Source of the DNA: Ureibacillus endophyticus
Lineage (GTDB): Bacteria; Bacillota; Bacilli; Bacillales_A; Planococcaceae
Direction of reading: 5' to 3'
Length of the DNA stretch: 57,852 bases
Assembly: GCF_003628435.1 (NCBI RefSeq)
Contig: NZ_RBZN01000020.1
Location: 1 to 57,852 of the forward strand
Shown here: positions 50,707 through 57,852 of the stretch, one piece after another
How positions within the stretch are numbered: the first letter of the stretch is position 1
Layout: each line of letters begins with the position of its first letter
Notes under the pieces: generated by a model
The model's input: the letters and a program-made list of their open reading frames with translations, nothing else
Databases searched by the model: none
Told to the model about the DNA's origin: nothing
Position numbers and translations under genes: made by a program

Positions 50707-53523
50707 TTACTTATCATTTTCGTCAACCTGCTTTCTTTCCTCATCTTTGTTATTATACCAATGTTCAACCTCTAAAACCATATCTTGTAGAGGTAGTTTT
50801 TGAATAGAAATTTTCGGTAATGATTTTAAAAATTCTACTCCATATGACTTTGATTCAATTCGTCGGTCAAGGACAATAAAAACACCCTTATCTTGGGAAG
50901 ATCGGATTAGTCGTCCAAACCCTTGTTTAAAACGTAATATTGCTTCTGGCAATGATAATTCCGTAAAGGCATTCCGTCCTTGTTGTTGAATTAACAACGA
51001 TTTTGCTTTGAAGGTAGGCTCGTCTGGAGAAGAGAATGGTAAACGTACAACGATTACCGAAGATAAGCTTTCTCCCGGTACGTCTACTCCTTCCCAAAAG
51101 CTGTTTGTCCCAAATAATACAGAATGACTAAACTTTTGGAAGGCTTTTAATAACCTCATTCGACTTCCATTCGTTACCCCTTGAGCAAACAACATATAAT
51201 CGTGTAACAGTTCACTTTCTTGTATAAGTTCAACGGTTTTCCTTAACATGTCTTGAGATGTAAATAAAACAAAGCAACGTCCGTTTGTAGCACGAACGAT
51301 TCTAGTGATTGCTAGTGCAACCGATTCAATAAAGTCTGTCTGGGAAACGGCTTGAATATCTGGCATGTCTGTCACGATATATGCTTGAGCACCTTTATAA
51401 TATTGAGTTGGCGCTTGAAGTGTTAATAAAGGCACATTTCTATTTATCCCTAATTGATCTGCAATAAATCGTTCATTATTTGGAACTGAGAGCGAACCAG
51501 ATGTCCAAATAATAGCAGCTTTCTCCCGAATTGGGTTTAATAAGTGCTGGATTGTATTAGTTATATCAATTGGTTTCTTGATAACCCGAATACTACCTGG
51601 TAGATTACGTACATCAATTTCAATCCATGACGAGTATTCTGTACTTTGCTGTAGGAATACTTCATCCCATTCTGCAACTTTGATTTTGTATTCTCGAATC
51701 CAATATTCCCACTGCTCTACTACAATTTTGTGCTGCTTGGGAACTTGTTCTATATCTCCTTTAAAAAACTCAACAATTCTTTCGGCAAGTTCAATCCAAT
51801 TTTGCATTGCATGGGAAACGCTTTTCATTAATCCTTGATCGAGTACTAGTTCAGATAAAAATGCGGATTGCTTTGTTTCCCCTTTACCTTTAGGTTTAAA
51901 GCCTTTCATTTGAAAAACAATTTCTTGCATTGCTTTATCAAATAAGTTCACTAACCTCATATATTTCCGTTCCAGTTGATGGAAAAGTTGTATCGGAACA
52001 AGTTGATTTTTTAAAGCAACTGCTTGAAATTTGGAAAATAACTGCTCATCTGTTGATAATCCAATTTGTCCAAAAACATATTTCCAATTGGTAAAGGTGA
52101 AAATCGTTTCATCTCGATTAACAGCCGCTTGTATAAATTGATGGGCTTCATCAATAATCCATCCATCAATACTATCAAATATTGGTTCATTACGTACTAT
52201 ATCTGCCAACAACATAGCATGATTCGTAATAATTAAATCCGCTTGTTCACTTTCTTGGATTGCACGTTCGTAATAATCAAAGCTTTGTTGCTGCTTTGAG
52301 CTCTCATTATTTTTACGAATTTTATCAATAAATAACTGACCGCCACCCGAAACATTTAGTTCCGTTAAATCTCCTGTAGTTGTCTTTGAAAGCCAAACTA
52401 ACACTTGAAGGATTGTTAATGTCTCATCATAGGATAAATCTCGTAAATTCAGTAGTTGCTCAAATTTCGCCACATCTACATAATTTTGTTTACCTTTCAA
52501 AAGGGTCACGTTGACATTACAACCGAGTATTTTTTCCACTTTCGGTAATTCACTAGCTAAAAGCTGCTCTAATAAATGTGTGGTATATGTGCTAATACAT
52601 ACTTTTTTATTGTTTTGTTTTGCATAGATAACTGAAGGCAATAGATATCCAATCGTTTTTCCGATACCTGTTGAAGCTTCAATCATAAGTTCAGATTTAT
52701 TATTCAAATGTTCCCAAATGGCATCCATCATTTGAAATTGTCCTGGACGTTCTTCAAAGGATGGGATTCGTTGTTGGAATAACACCATTTTTTCATCAAC
52801 CGTTTTTGGGAATTGTATGGGTTTTTCCCAGTCTTTTGTCTTCACTGGTCGTTTCTTTAAAGCCAATTGATTATAATAGATAATTTCTTTTTCTTGTTCT
52901 ACGGATTTTCGTTTGATTTGCAGTGCATCGAATAACAATTGAGAAATATTTGTCTTTAGTTGAAAAGACTTTTTATGCAATTGCTCAACTGTCGTTAATG
53001 GAAGGGATAAAAGCTCTTCCCAACATTTTTTTAGGAGGTAAGCACAAGCCTTTGCATCATCATCCGCGCGATGAGCATTATCTAAAGGAATGTCCAAATC
53101 CGCAGCCAAATCCCCTAATTTATAACTTAACGAAGTAGGGAATAAAATTTTTGATAGTTCGACAGTATCAATTTTTTTCCCTCTCCATTTTGGTAAGCCT
53201 GCACGCATGAATTCAGATTGCAAAAAAGATAAATCAAAATCAGTATTATGAGCAACGAAAATTGCATCTTGTAATAGTTCGTAAATTTCATTTGCATGGT
53301 CTTCAAAAGGTAAAGCATTCGCCACATCGGCATCTGTAATATTTGTTAAATCTTGTATAAATATTGGAATTGGTTTACCTGGATGAATGAATGATGTAAA
53401 AGTCTTCTCAATACACCAATCTTTCATAATGACGATTGCAATTTGTATCATTCGATCTCCAGAGGCTGGTGAATGCCCTGTTGTTTCCAAATCAACAATT
53501 GCAAATTTTTGACTTTCCATCAT
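50707..53523 (-). CDS. dinG: DinG helicase with N-terminal DEDDh exonuclease domain
   Basis: A 938-residue Firmicute-type DinG. Residues about 5-175 form a DnaQ-like 3'-5' exonuclease (DLETTGHSP, HNTDFDLSFL, HRADDDAKA). A superfamily 2 helicase follows with EASTGIGKTIGYLLPS, IDEAHQF, WTSGSLS and QGFGRLIRS. The iron-sulfur cysteine set of E. coli DinG is not seen, as in S. aureus DinG, which acts mainly as a nuclease. The start is uncertain: ATG 53523 (listed) and ATG 53520 have only a poor GAG-type ribosome site, and TTG 53532 is also possible. It is the first gene of dinG-ypmB-aspB-asnS. Confidence 0.92.
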   Translation of the reverse strand: MMESQKFAIVDLETTGHSPASGDRMIQIAIVIMKDWCIEKTFTSFIHPGKPIPIFIQDLTNITDADVANALPFEDHANEIYELLQDAIFVAHNTDFDLSFLQSEFMRAGLPKWRGKKIDTVELSKILFPTSLSYKLGDLAADLDIPLDNAHRADDDAKACAYLLKKCWEELLSLPLTTVEQLHKKSFQLKTNISQLLFDALQIKRKSVEQEKEIIYYNQLALKKRPVKTKDWEKPIQFPKTVDEKMVLFQQRIPSFEERPGQFQMMDAIWEHLNNKSELMIEASTGIGKTIGYLLPSVIYAKQNNKKVCISTYTTHLLEQLLASELPKVEKILGCNVNVTLLKGKQNYVDVAKFEQLLNLRDLSYDETLTILQVLVWLSKTTTGDLTELNVSGGGQLFIDKIRKNNESSKQQQSFDYYERAIQESEQADLIITNHAMLLADIVRNEPIFDSIDGWIIDEAHQFIQAAVNRDETIFTFTNWKYVFGQIGLSTDEQLFSKFQAVALKNQLVPIQLFHQLERKYMRLVNLFDKAMQEIVFQMKGFKPKGKGETKQSAFLSELVLDQGLMKSVSHAMQNWIELAERIVEFFKGDIEQVPKQHKIVVEQWEYWIREYKIKVAEWDEVFLQQSTEYSSWIEIDVRNLPGSIRVIKKPIDITNTIQHLLNPIREKAAIIWTSGSLSVPNNERFIADQLGINRNVPLLTLQAPTQYYKGAQAYIVTDMPDIQAVSQTDFIESVALAITRIVRATNGRCFVLFTSQDMLRKTVELIQESELLHDYMLFAQGVTNGSRMRLLKAFQKFSHSVLFGTNSFWEGVDVPGESLSSVIVVRLPFSSPDEPTFKAKSLLIQQQGRNAFTELSLPEAILRFKQGFGRLIRSSQDKGVFIVLDRRIESKSYGVEFLKSLPKISIQKLPLQDMVLEVEHWYNNKDEERKQVDENDK

Positions 53524-53645
53524 TTTTCTCAACTCACATTTAAATTAATTATAAAGGGATTTTATCATACTTAAATATCTCTGGTCATGCTTTACCCCCA
53601 ATAATTAAATTTGATTTTTATGTAAAATTTTCATTACTTAAACAC

Positions 53646-53812
53646 AAAAAAGCGCCTGTTCTATAATTAGAACCGACGCAAATTTTTCTCATATAAAAAG
53701 AGCAGGGGCTCATCTCCCTGCTCATAAAAATAAAGCACTCCGGCAATCCGTGCCGTATGCGAGCGCTTTAGTTGTAAAGTATAAACTTTACTAGGTTTGG
53801 CACCTAATAAAT
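53646..53812 (-). ncRNA. Candidate structured small RNA or stacked terminators
   Basis: Read on the minus strand, five hairpins follow one another: TAGG/CCTA (53792-53806), GTAAAGT/ACTTTAC (53774-53791), AAAGCGCTC..CGGCA/TGCCG..GAGTGCTTT (53732-53769) then TTTTT, GAGCAGGG/CCCTGCTC (53700-53723) then TTTTT, and GCGTCGGTTCT/AGAACAGGCGC (53652-53679) then TTTTTT. A TATAAT (53815-53820) lies just upstream with only a weak -35. No ORF is inside. It lies between the divergent dinG and chemoreceptor genes, so three terminators have no obvious gene to end. A regulatory or antitoxin-like RNA is possible; the family is not recognised. Confidence 0.45.
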
Positions 53813-54013
53813 ATATTATATTAATTATCTTAGAAAAACAAGTGGAATTTACAGAGCCCTAAATTGAAACAATTTTTTGACATTTCAAAATTAATTAACA
53901 CAAGAGTAATATTCGGTGCTATATTCAACATATTATAACATTTTTTACCATAATTCTTCGTTGTACTGATTAAAGAAATGTTATGCAGATCATGTATATG
54001 TAGGTGAGTCCTT

Positions 54014-56107
54014 ATGAAAAAACAGAAAAATCTTGTGTTAAAGCTATCATTACTAACCATTAGTATCTTTGTTTTACTATTTGCGATTTATAGTACTGTT
54101 TCTACTGTTATCATTTACCGAAATAGTTTAAAACAAAGTGAGGAGAATATCCAAGCTGTAAGTAATACCACATCAAAAGAAATTCAACAAGTTTTTGAAA
54201 AAACAATTAGTGTTTTAAAAACCGAATCGGATGTTATTTCATCTTTATATGCTCAAAATCAGTTAAACCCTACCCAAATAATCGATTTGCAACAAAAAGT
54301 GTTAAGCTCCAACGAAAACTTTCTAGGTGTATCTATTATTTTGGATGCAGCCAATTTAAAAGACATCGATTTGACGGATGATAGTATACTTAAAAATTCT
54401 AATCTTTTTGCTCAGTATACATATAGAGAGGAAAATAATATTACGAACATGCCTATCGAAGGTGTTGCTGAAGAAGACTGGTTTAAAACACCGAAAGAAA
54501 AACAATTACCCTATATTACTGAACCATATGACTATGAATTAAAAGATGGAACGGTCTCTATGGTAACCGCTACGATTCCGATTATAGTAAATAATCAATT
54601 TTTCGGAGTTGCATTAGCAGATTTCACCCTAGACTTCTTTGATGAACTAATTGCAAAAAATGTTCCAGAAACTGCCCTTCAACGTGTCATCACTCCTGCT
54701 GGTACCATTATTTCAGATAGTTCAAATTTAAATGTAAAAAATCAACCTATATCTGATTTAATTTCTGAATGGGACACACAATCACAAAAGATTCAATCTG
54801 GTGAAACGGTAACTTTTTATTCTAAAGATACTGCTTTAAATAACAAAGATGCCTTCTCACTCTTTACGCCTATACAAATCGACCAAAATGAAGCAAAATG
54901 GATCATCCAAACGGTTATTCCGAAATCAACTATTCTCGAAACCTTTAATTCAATCGTAAATATCACAATATGGGCTGCCATTCTCATGTCCATTATTCTT
55001 GCTGTGTTAACATACCTATTTATCGCAAGAAATTTAAAGCCTTTACAAAAGGTGAAACTTGCTTTAGAAGAGGCTGCTGCCGGGAAATTAACAGTCGAAG
55101 TGGATAAGAGCCGCTTAAATAATGATGAGATTGGTTCAGTAGGTTTTGCGTTTAATCATATGCGAGAACAGATGCATACGGTTGTAGGGAATGTAAGCAA
55201 AGCATCTGACCTAATATTAGAAAAATCGGTTCAGATGAATCGTTCAATGGAAGAAATGTCCCAAAGTAGTGAAGAAATTGCAAAAGCAATTGAAGAGATT
55301 GCAAAAGGTTCACAAGTTCAATCAGCAGAAATTGACCAATCAAATTGTCAATTGTCCTTATTAGGAGATAAAATTGATGAACTTTCTGTTATTTCAAATG
55401 AGATGTTAGAAAGTATTCAAGAATCAAGCAATCAAGCCCGTCTTGGAATGAAAGAAGTAGAAAACTTACGACAACAAACAAGCGATGTATCGACTGTTAA
55501 TGAAGATTTAGATGTACAAATGAACACATTGGGTGAAAGAATCCAAAACATTAACAAAGTCATGGAATCAATTCAAGCTATCACAGCACAAACAAATTTA
55601 TTGGCATTAAATGCATCTATTGAAGCAGCTCGTGCAGGTGAGCACGGAAGAGGCTTTGCTGTTGTTGCAGAAGAAGTAAGAAAATTAGCGGAGCAATCTC
55701 AAAGTGAAACAGAACATGTTCAACATATCGTCGCTTCCATTTTACAACAAGCCGAACAAACTTCCCGTATAGTTCAAAAAAGTAGTAGTTTATTGAACTC
55801 ACAAAGAGGTTCCGTGACAAGTACAGAAGTTGCTTTTAAAGAACAATTAAATCATGCTTCTCATATCGAACAACGCATCATGCAATTTACTGATCGATTA
55901 AAAGCAATGTTAGAGGAAAAAGAAAGTACTGTATTAGGAATGCAACAAGTTGTCGCGATATCTGAACAATCCGCAGCAAGTGCCGAAGAAGTTACTGCAA
56001 GTGCTGCAGGACAACATAATGAATTGGAAAAAATTGTTGACATGATGAATGGATTGGAAGAATTAGCGAACGATTTGAAAACTGCAACAAAAAAGTTTGT
56101 ATTATGA
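54014..56107 (+). CDS. Methyl-accepting chemotaxis protein
   Basis: A 697-residue transmembrane chemoreceptor. TM1 (about 8-32) is followed by an extracellular dCache-like sensor domain (about 40-310), TM2 (about 316-338), a HAMP domain (about 335-390) and a cytoplasmic signalling domain. The hairpin tip near residues 528-548 reads [18 protein letters not shown], the CheW/CheA contact. No C-terminal NWETF-type pentapeptide is present. dCache domains usually bind amino acids or organic acids; the ligand here is unknown. ATG 54014 follows TAGGTGAG. It is transcribed alone with its own terminator. Confidence 0.95.
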   Translation: MKKQKNLVLKLSLLTISIFVLLFAIYSTVSTVIIYRNSLKQSEENIQAVSNTTSKEIQQVFEKTISVLKTESDVISSLYAQNQLNPTQIIDLQQKVLSSNENFLGVSIILDAANLKDIDLTDDSILKNSNLFAQYTYREENNITNMPIEGVAEEDWFKTPKEKQLPYITEPYDYELKDGTVSMVTATIPIIVNNQFFGVALADFTLDFFDELIAKNVPETALQRVITPAGTIISDSSNLNVKNQPISDLISEWDTQSQKIQSGETVTFYSKDTALNNKDAFSLFTPIQIDQNEAKWIIQTVIPKSTILETFNSIVNITIWAAILMSIILAVLTYLFIARNLKPLQKVKLALEEAAAGKLTVEVDKSRLNNDEIGSVGFAFNHMREQMHTVVGNVSKASDLILEKSVQMNRSMEEMSQSSEEIAKAIEEIAKGSQVQSAEIDQSNCQLSLLGDKIDELSVISNEMLESIQESSNQARLGMKEVENLRQQTSDVSTVNEDLDVQMNTLGERIQNINKVMESIQAITAQTNLLALNASIEAARAGEHGRGFAVVAEEVRKLAEQSQSETEHVQHIVASILQQAEQTSRIVQKSSSLLNSQRGSVTSTEVAFKEQLNHASHIEQRIMQFTDRLKAMLEEKESTVLGMQQVVAISEQSAASAEEVTASAAGQHNELEKIVDMMNGLEELANDLKTATKKFVL

Positions 56108-56118
56108 AAATGAGCGAA

Positions 56119-56156
56119 GGTGTCCAAAAAGTTAAAACTCTTTGGACACCTTCTTT
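56119..56156 (+). terminator. Terminator of chemoreceptor gene
   Basis: GGTGTCCAAA pairs perfectly with TTTGGACACC around a 12-nt loop, followed by TTCTTT. Confidence 0.85.
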
Positions 56157-56169
56157 ACTTATATAAGTA

Positions 56170-56291
56170 TTGCTCCTGCGGTTGCTACACAATCCTCGTT
56201 CTAGAATATATTGCTTCTGCGGTGGTCGCATTAAAATGCCACCATCCTTTTCAGAGAAAATTTGCTCCTGCGGTTGTTACACAATTCTCGT
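56170..56291. repeat. Short interspersed repeats TTGCTCCTGCGG
   Basis: A 30-nt sequence starting TTGCTCCTGCGGTTG occurs at 56170-56199 and again at 56262-56291 with two differences. A third partial copy, TTGCTTCTGCGGTGG, is at 56211, followed by a GGTGG..GCATT/AATGC..CC hairpin. It is non-coding and lies between convergent terminators. Confidence 0.6.
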
Positions 56292-56295
56292 CGCA

Positions 56296-56324
56296 AAAGT
56301 AGGCGTTTTTAAAACGCCTACTTT
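56296..56324. terminator. Terminator overlapping the lpd stop codon
   Basis: AAAGTAGGCGTTTT (56296-56309) and AAAACGCCTACTTT (56311-56324) are perfectly complementary. The stem starts at the stop codon of the dehydrogenase gene. Confidence 0.65.
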
Positions 56325-57660
56325 AACTATGAATTGCTTTCCAGAATACCGCTCTTGCTGCGTCTCCGATGTGTTCACTAACTGTAGGGTGTGGGAAGAT
56401 GATTTTCGATAGGTCATCTGCATCTCCTCCAGCGACTTTGACAGACAACATGGAATTGAGTATTTCTGTTGCTCCATCCCCCACTACACAAGCTCCTAAA
56501 ATGTCGTGACGATCCTTTGATGCAATAAACTTGATAAATCCAACATCATTTCCTTCCATCAACGCCTTAGGATTTGTTTTGAACGGTAATTTCGTAACGA
56601 TACACTCTTCTTCTACTTCATCTTCTAACAATCCAAAGGTAGCAATCTCCGGATTTGTATAGACACAACGAGGAATAGTATCTGGGTCAATTGGTTTTGG
56701 ATGATTACCTAGAATTGCTTCAACTGCATGAATTCCTTCTGCACTTGCTGCATGGGCCAATTGATAACCTCCAATAATATCCCCGATTGCATACATGTTT
56801 GGTATACTTGTTTGATATTCATCATTCACCTTAATAAAGTGCCCATCCATCTCAAGATTTAAGTCACTTACCACTTCAAGATTTGGTCTTCTTCCTGTTG
56901 CAAACAATAATTGTTCAAAAGGATAGTTACCTCTTGATGTTATCACTTCATTTTCTCGGATTTCTTGGAATTCAAAATCTAAAACTAGTTCAACACCAAG
57001 ATCATGTAATTTTTGACGAATAATTGGTCGTGCTTCCGGCTCTTCCGTCTGTAAAATATCTTTACTATGATTTAAGATGGTTACCTTTGTTCCAAGTGGT
57101 GCTAAACTAAAGGCCATCTCAACTGCAATCACACCTCCACCAATAATCGTTAATTGCTTAGGTAACTCTCGGATATTAAAAATTGTATCCGTTGTATGAT
57201 ATTTAGCATTTTCTAAGCCTTTAAATGGCGGAACAAAAGGCTTACTACCTGTTGCAAGGATAATGTGATCGGTTTTGATTTGTTCACCATTTACAGTTAT
57301 GTTGCCATCACTTGTAACTTTTGCTTCTCCCGTGATAAAGGTAATCGTCGCGTTTTGGATAAACACATGAATATCATCAAGTAGTTGTTGGATAATTTTT
57401 TCTTTTCGACTCATTAACTTAGGAAAATCAACATCTATAGAAGGTACAGTAATACCCCATTGTGCAGATTCACGAATTTTTTGTACCACTTTACTATGTT
57501 CAAGCATGATTTTAGAAGGAATGCATCCCAGATTAAAACATGCTCCCCCAACTTTTCCTTTTTCAATAATGGCAACCTTTAATCCACTTTTTGCTGCATG
57601 GATTGCTGCGACATACCCACCAGCCCCAGCACCGATTACCGTTAAGTCAAATTTCTTCAT
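56323..57660 (-). CDS. Dihydrolipoamide dehydrogenase (E3-like)
   Basis: A 445-residue pyridine nucleotide-disulfide oxidoreductase. It has the FAD motif TVIGAGAGGYVAA, the redox disulfide GGACFNLGCIPSK (C-x4-C), the NAD motif TIIGGGVIAVEMA, the second FAD motif MYAIGDIIGG and the catalytic His-Glu in FPHPTVSEHIGDA. It reoxidises lipoyl groups of 2-oxoacid or acetoin dehydrogenase or glycine cleavage complexes. It is slightly short for PdhD (about 470) and no E1/E2 genes are adjacent, so the complex it serves is unknown. ATG 57660 follows GAGGTGACG; GTG 57669 lies inside that ribosome site. Confidence 0.9.
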   Translation of the reverse strand: MKKFDLTVIGAGAGGYVAAIHAAKSGLKVAIIEKGKVGGACFNLGCIPSKIMLEHSKVVQKIRESAQWGITVPSIDVDFPKLMSRKEKIIQQLLDDIHVFIQNATITFITGEAKVTSDGNITVNGEQIKTDHIILATGSKPFVPPFKGLENAKYHTTDTIFNIRELPKQLTIIGGGVIAVEMAFSLAPLGTKVTILNHSKDILQTEEPEARPIIRQKLHDLGVELVLDFEFQEIRENEVITSRGNYPFEQLLFATGRRPNLEVVSDLNLEMDGHFIKVNDEYQTSIPNMYAIGDIIGGYQLAHAASAEGIHAVEAILGNHPKPIDPDTIPRCVYTNPEIATFGLLEDEVEEECIVTKLPFKTNPKALMEGNDVGFIKFIASKDRHDILGACVVGDGATEILNSMLSVKVAGGDADDLSKIIFPHPTVSEHIGDAARAVFWKAIHS

Positions 57661-57735
57661 GAACGTCACCTCACTCCAAACGATAGCATTGTACGACTGA
57701 CAAAATCAATCTTGTTTTACATTTTTTACATAATA

Positions 57736-57852
57736 AAAACCACCAGTCGAACTGGTGGTTTTCTCTGCGCGTGAAACGCTGGGTTACTGGCCCACGTCTA
57801 AAGACGCGCTGAATGGTCTGCCAACCGCACTACGTTTCCGACTACCGCTAAA
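57736..57852. other. Hairpin-rich right edge, possible IS200/IS605-type end
   Basis: AAAACCACCAG/CTGGTGGTTTT (57736-57762) is a perfect stem. It is followed by GC-richer, structured sequence with CGTCT/AGACG and repeated CAACC/GGTTx segments, running off the window. Such a hairpin next to CCCACGTCTAAAGACG-like sequence resembles the ends of IS200/IS605-family elements. No transposase frame is inside the window. It could also be the terminator and 3' part of a structured RNA read on the minus strand. Confidence 0.3.

Noticed and set aside
53821-54013. c-di-GMP riboswitch or sigma-D promoter before the chemoreceptor gene
   Set aside because: No GEMM-type conserved core was found. The best TAAA-N15 match has only about half of the GCCGATAT box.

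Overview
The window looks like a chromosomal segment of a low-GC Firmicute of the order Bacillales. The best fit is the Planococcaceae/Caryophanaceae side (Lysinibacillus/Solibacillus/Rummeliibacillus-like). Supporting this are the AT-rich codon use, strong AGGAGG-type ribosome sites, frequent GTG/TTG starts, a type B RNase P RNA, and gene order that follows Bacillus subtilis over long stretches (dinG-ypmB-aspB-asnS-dnaD-nth-ypoC-ponA-recU-yppE-mrfA-mrfB-gpsB-rnpB-ypsC-ypvA). The genus assignment is inference. No tRNA, rRNA, CRISPR array, prophage or complete insertion sequence was found.

Left part (1-13.5 kb): a truncated D-serine ammonia-lyase remnant coupled to a YqxD-type protein, NADP-type glutamate dehydrogenase, oligoendopeptidase F (preceded by a decayed copy of its own 5' end), malic enzyme, a secreted copper-amine-oxidase-like-domain protein, an MBL-fold hydrolase behind a perfect FadR-type operator, and a dynamin-like DynA/sulfurtransferase operon. 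From 13.5 to 17 kb there is a tiny membrane peptide behind a promoter with an overlapping Fur box, a CheX-like protein, and a ba3-type cytochrome oxidase operon (subunits IIa, II and I) behind an FNR-like site.

17.3-26.2 kb is one long minus-strand operon. It encodes a LIV-type ABC importer (binding lipoprotein, two ATPases, two permeases), then a KAS III-like enzyme with an altered active site, an alpha/beta hydrolase, an SDR reductase and an acyl-CoA synthetase. This suggests uptake, CoA activation and processing of an unidentified carboxylate. A three-copy family of ~147-nt double-hairpin elements flanks it, and a 1063-residue STAND/TPR/BTAD-type regulator lies just beyond (27.5-30.7 kb).

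30.8-53.5 kb is housekeeping: YpvA helicase, YpsC methyltransferase, a PAS-GGDEF-EAL protein, rnpB, GpsB, the MrfAB mitomycin-repair pair, RecU, PBP1, Nth, DnaD, AsnRS, AspB, YpmB and DinG. Inserted between dnaD and asnS is a ~1-kb non-coding array of about 19 units with a strict 52-bp period, each with a small dyad. It is the most striking unexplained structure in the window.

The right end (53.5-57.9 kb) has a cluster of strong hairpins with T-runs on the minus strand (candidate small RNA or stacked terminators), a methyl-accepting chemotaxis protein, a dihydrolipoamide dehydrogenase, and at the very edge a hairpin-rich sequence that may be the end of an IS200/IS605-type element.

All calls come from reading the sequence and remembered family features. 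No database search was run.
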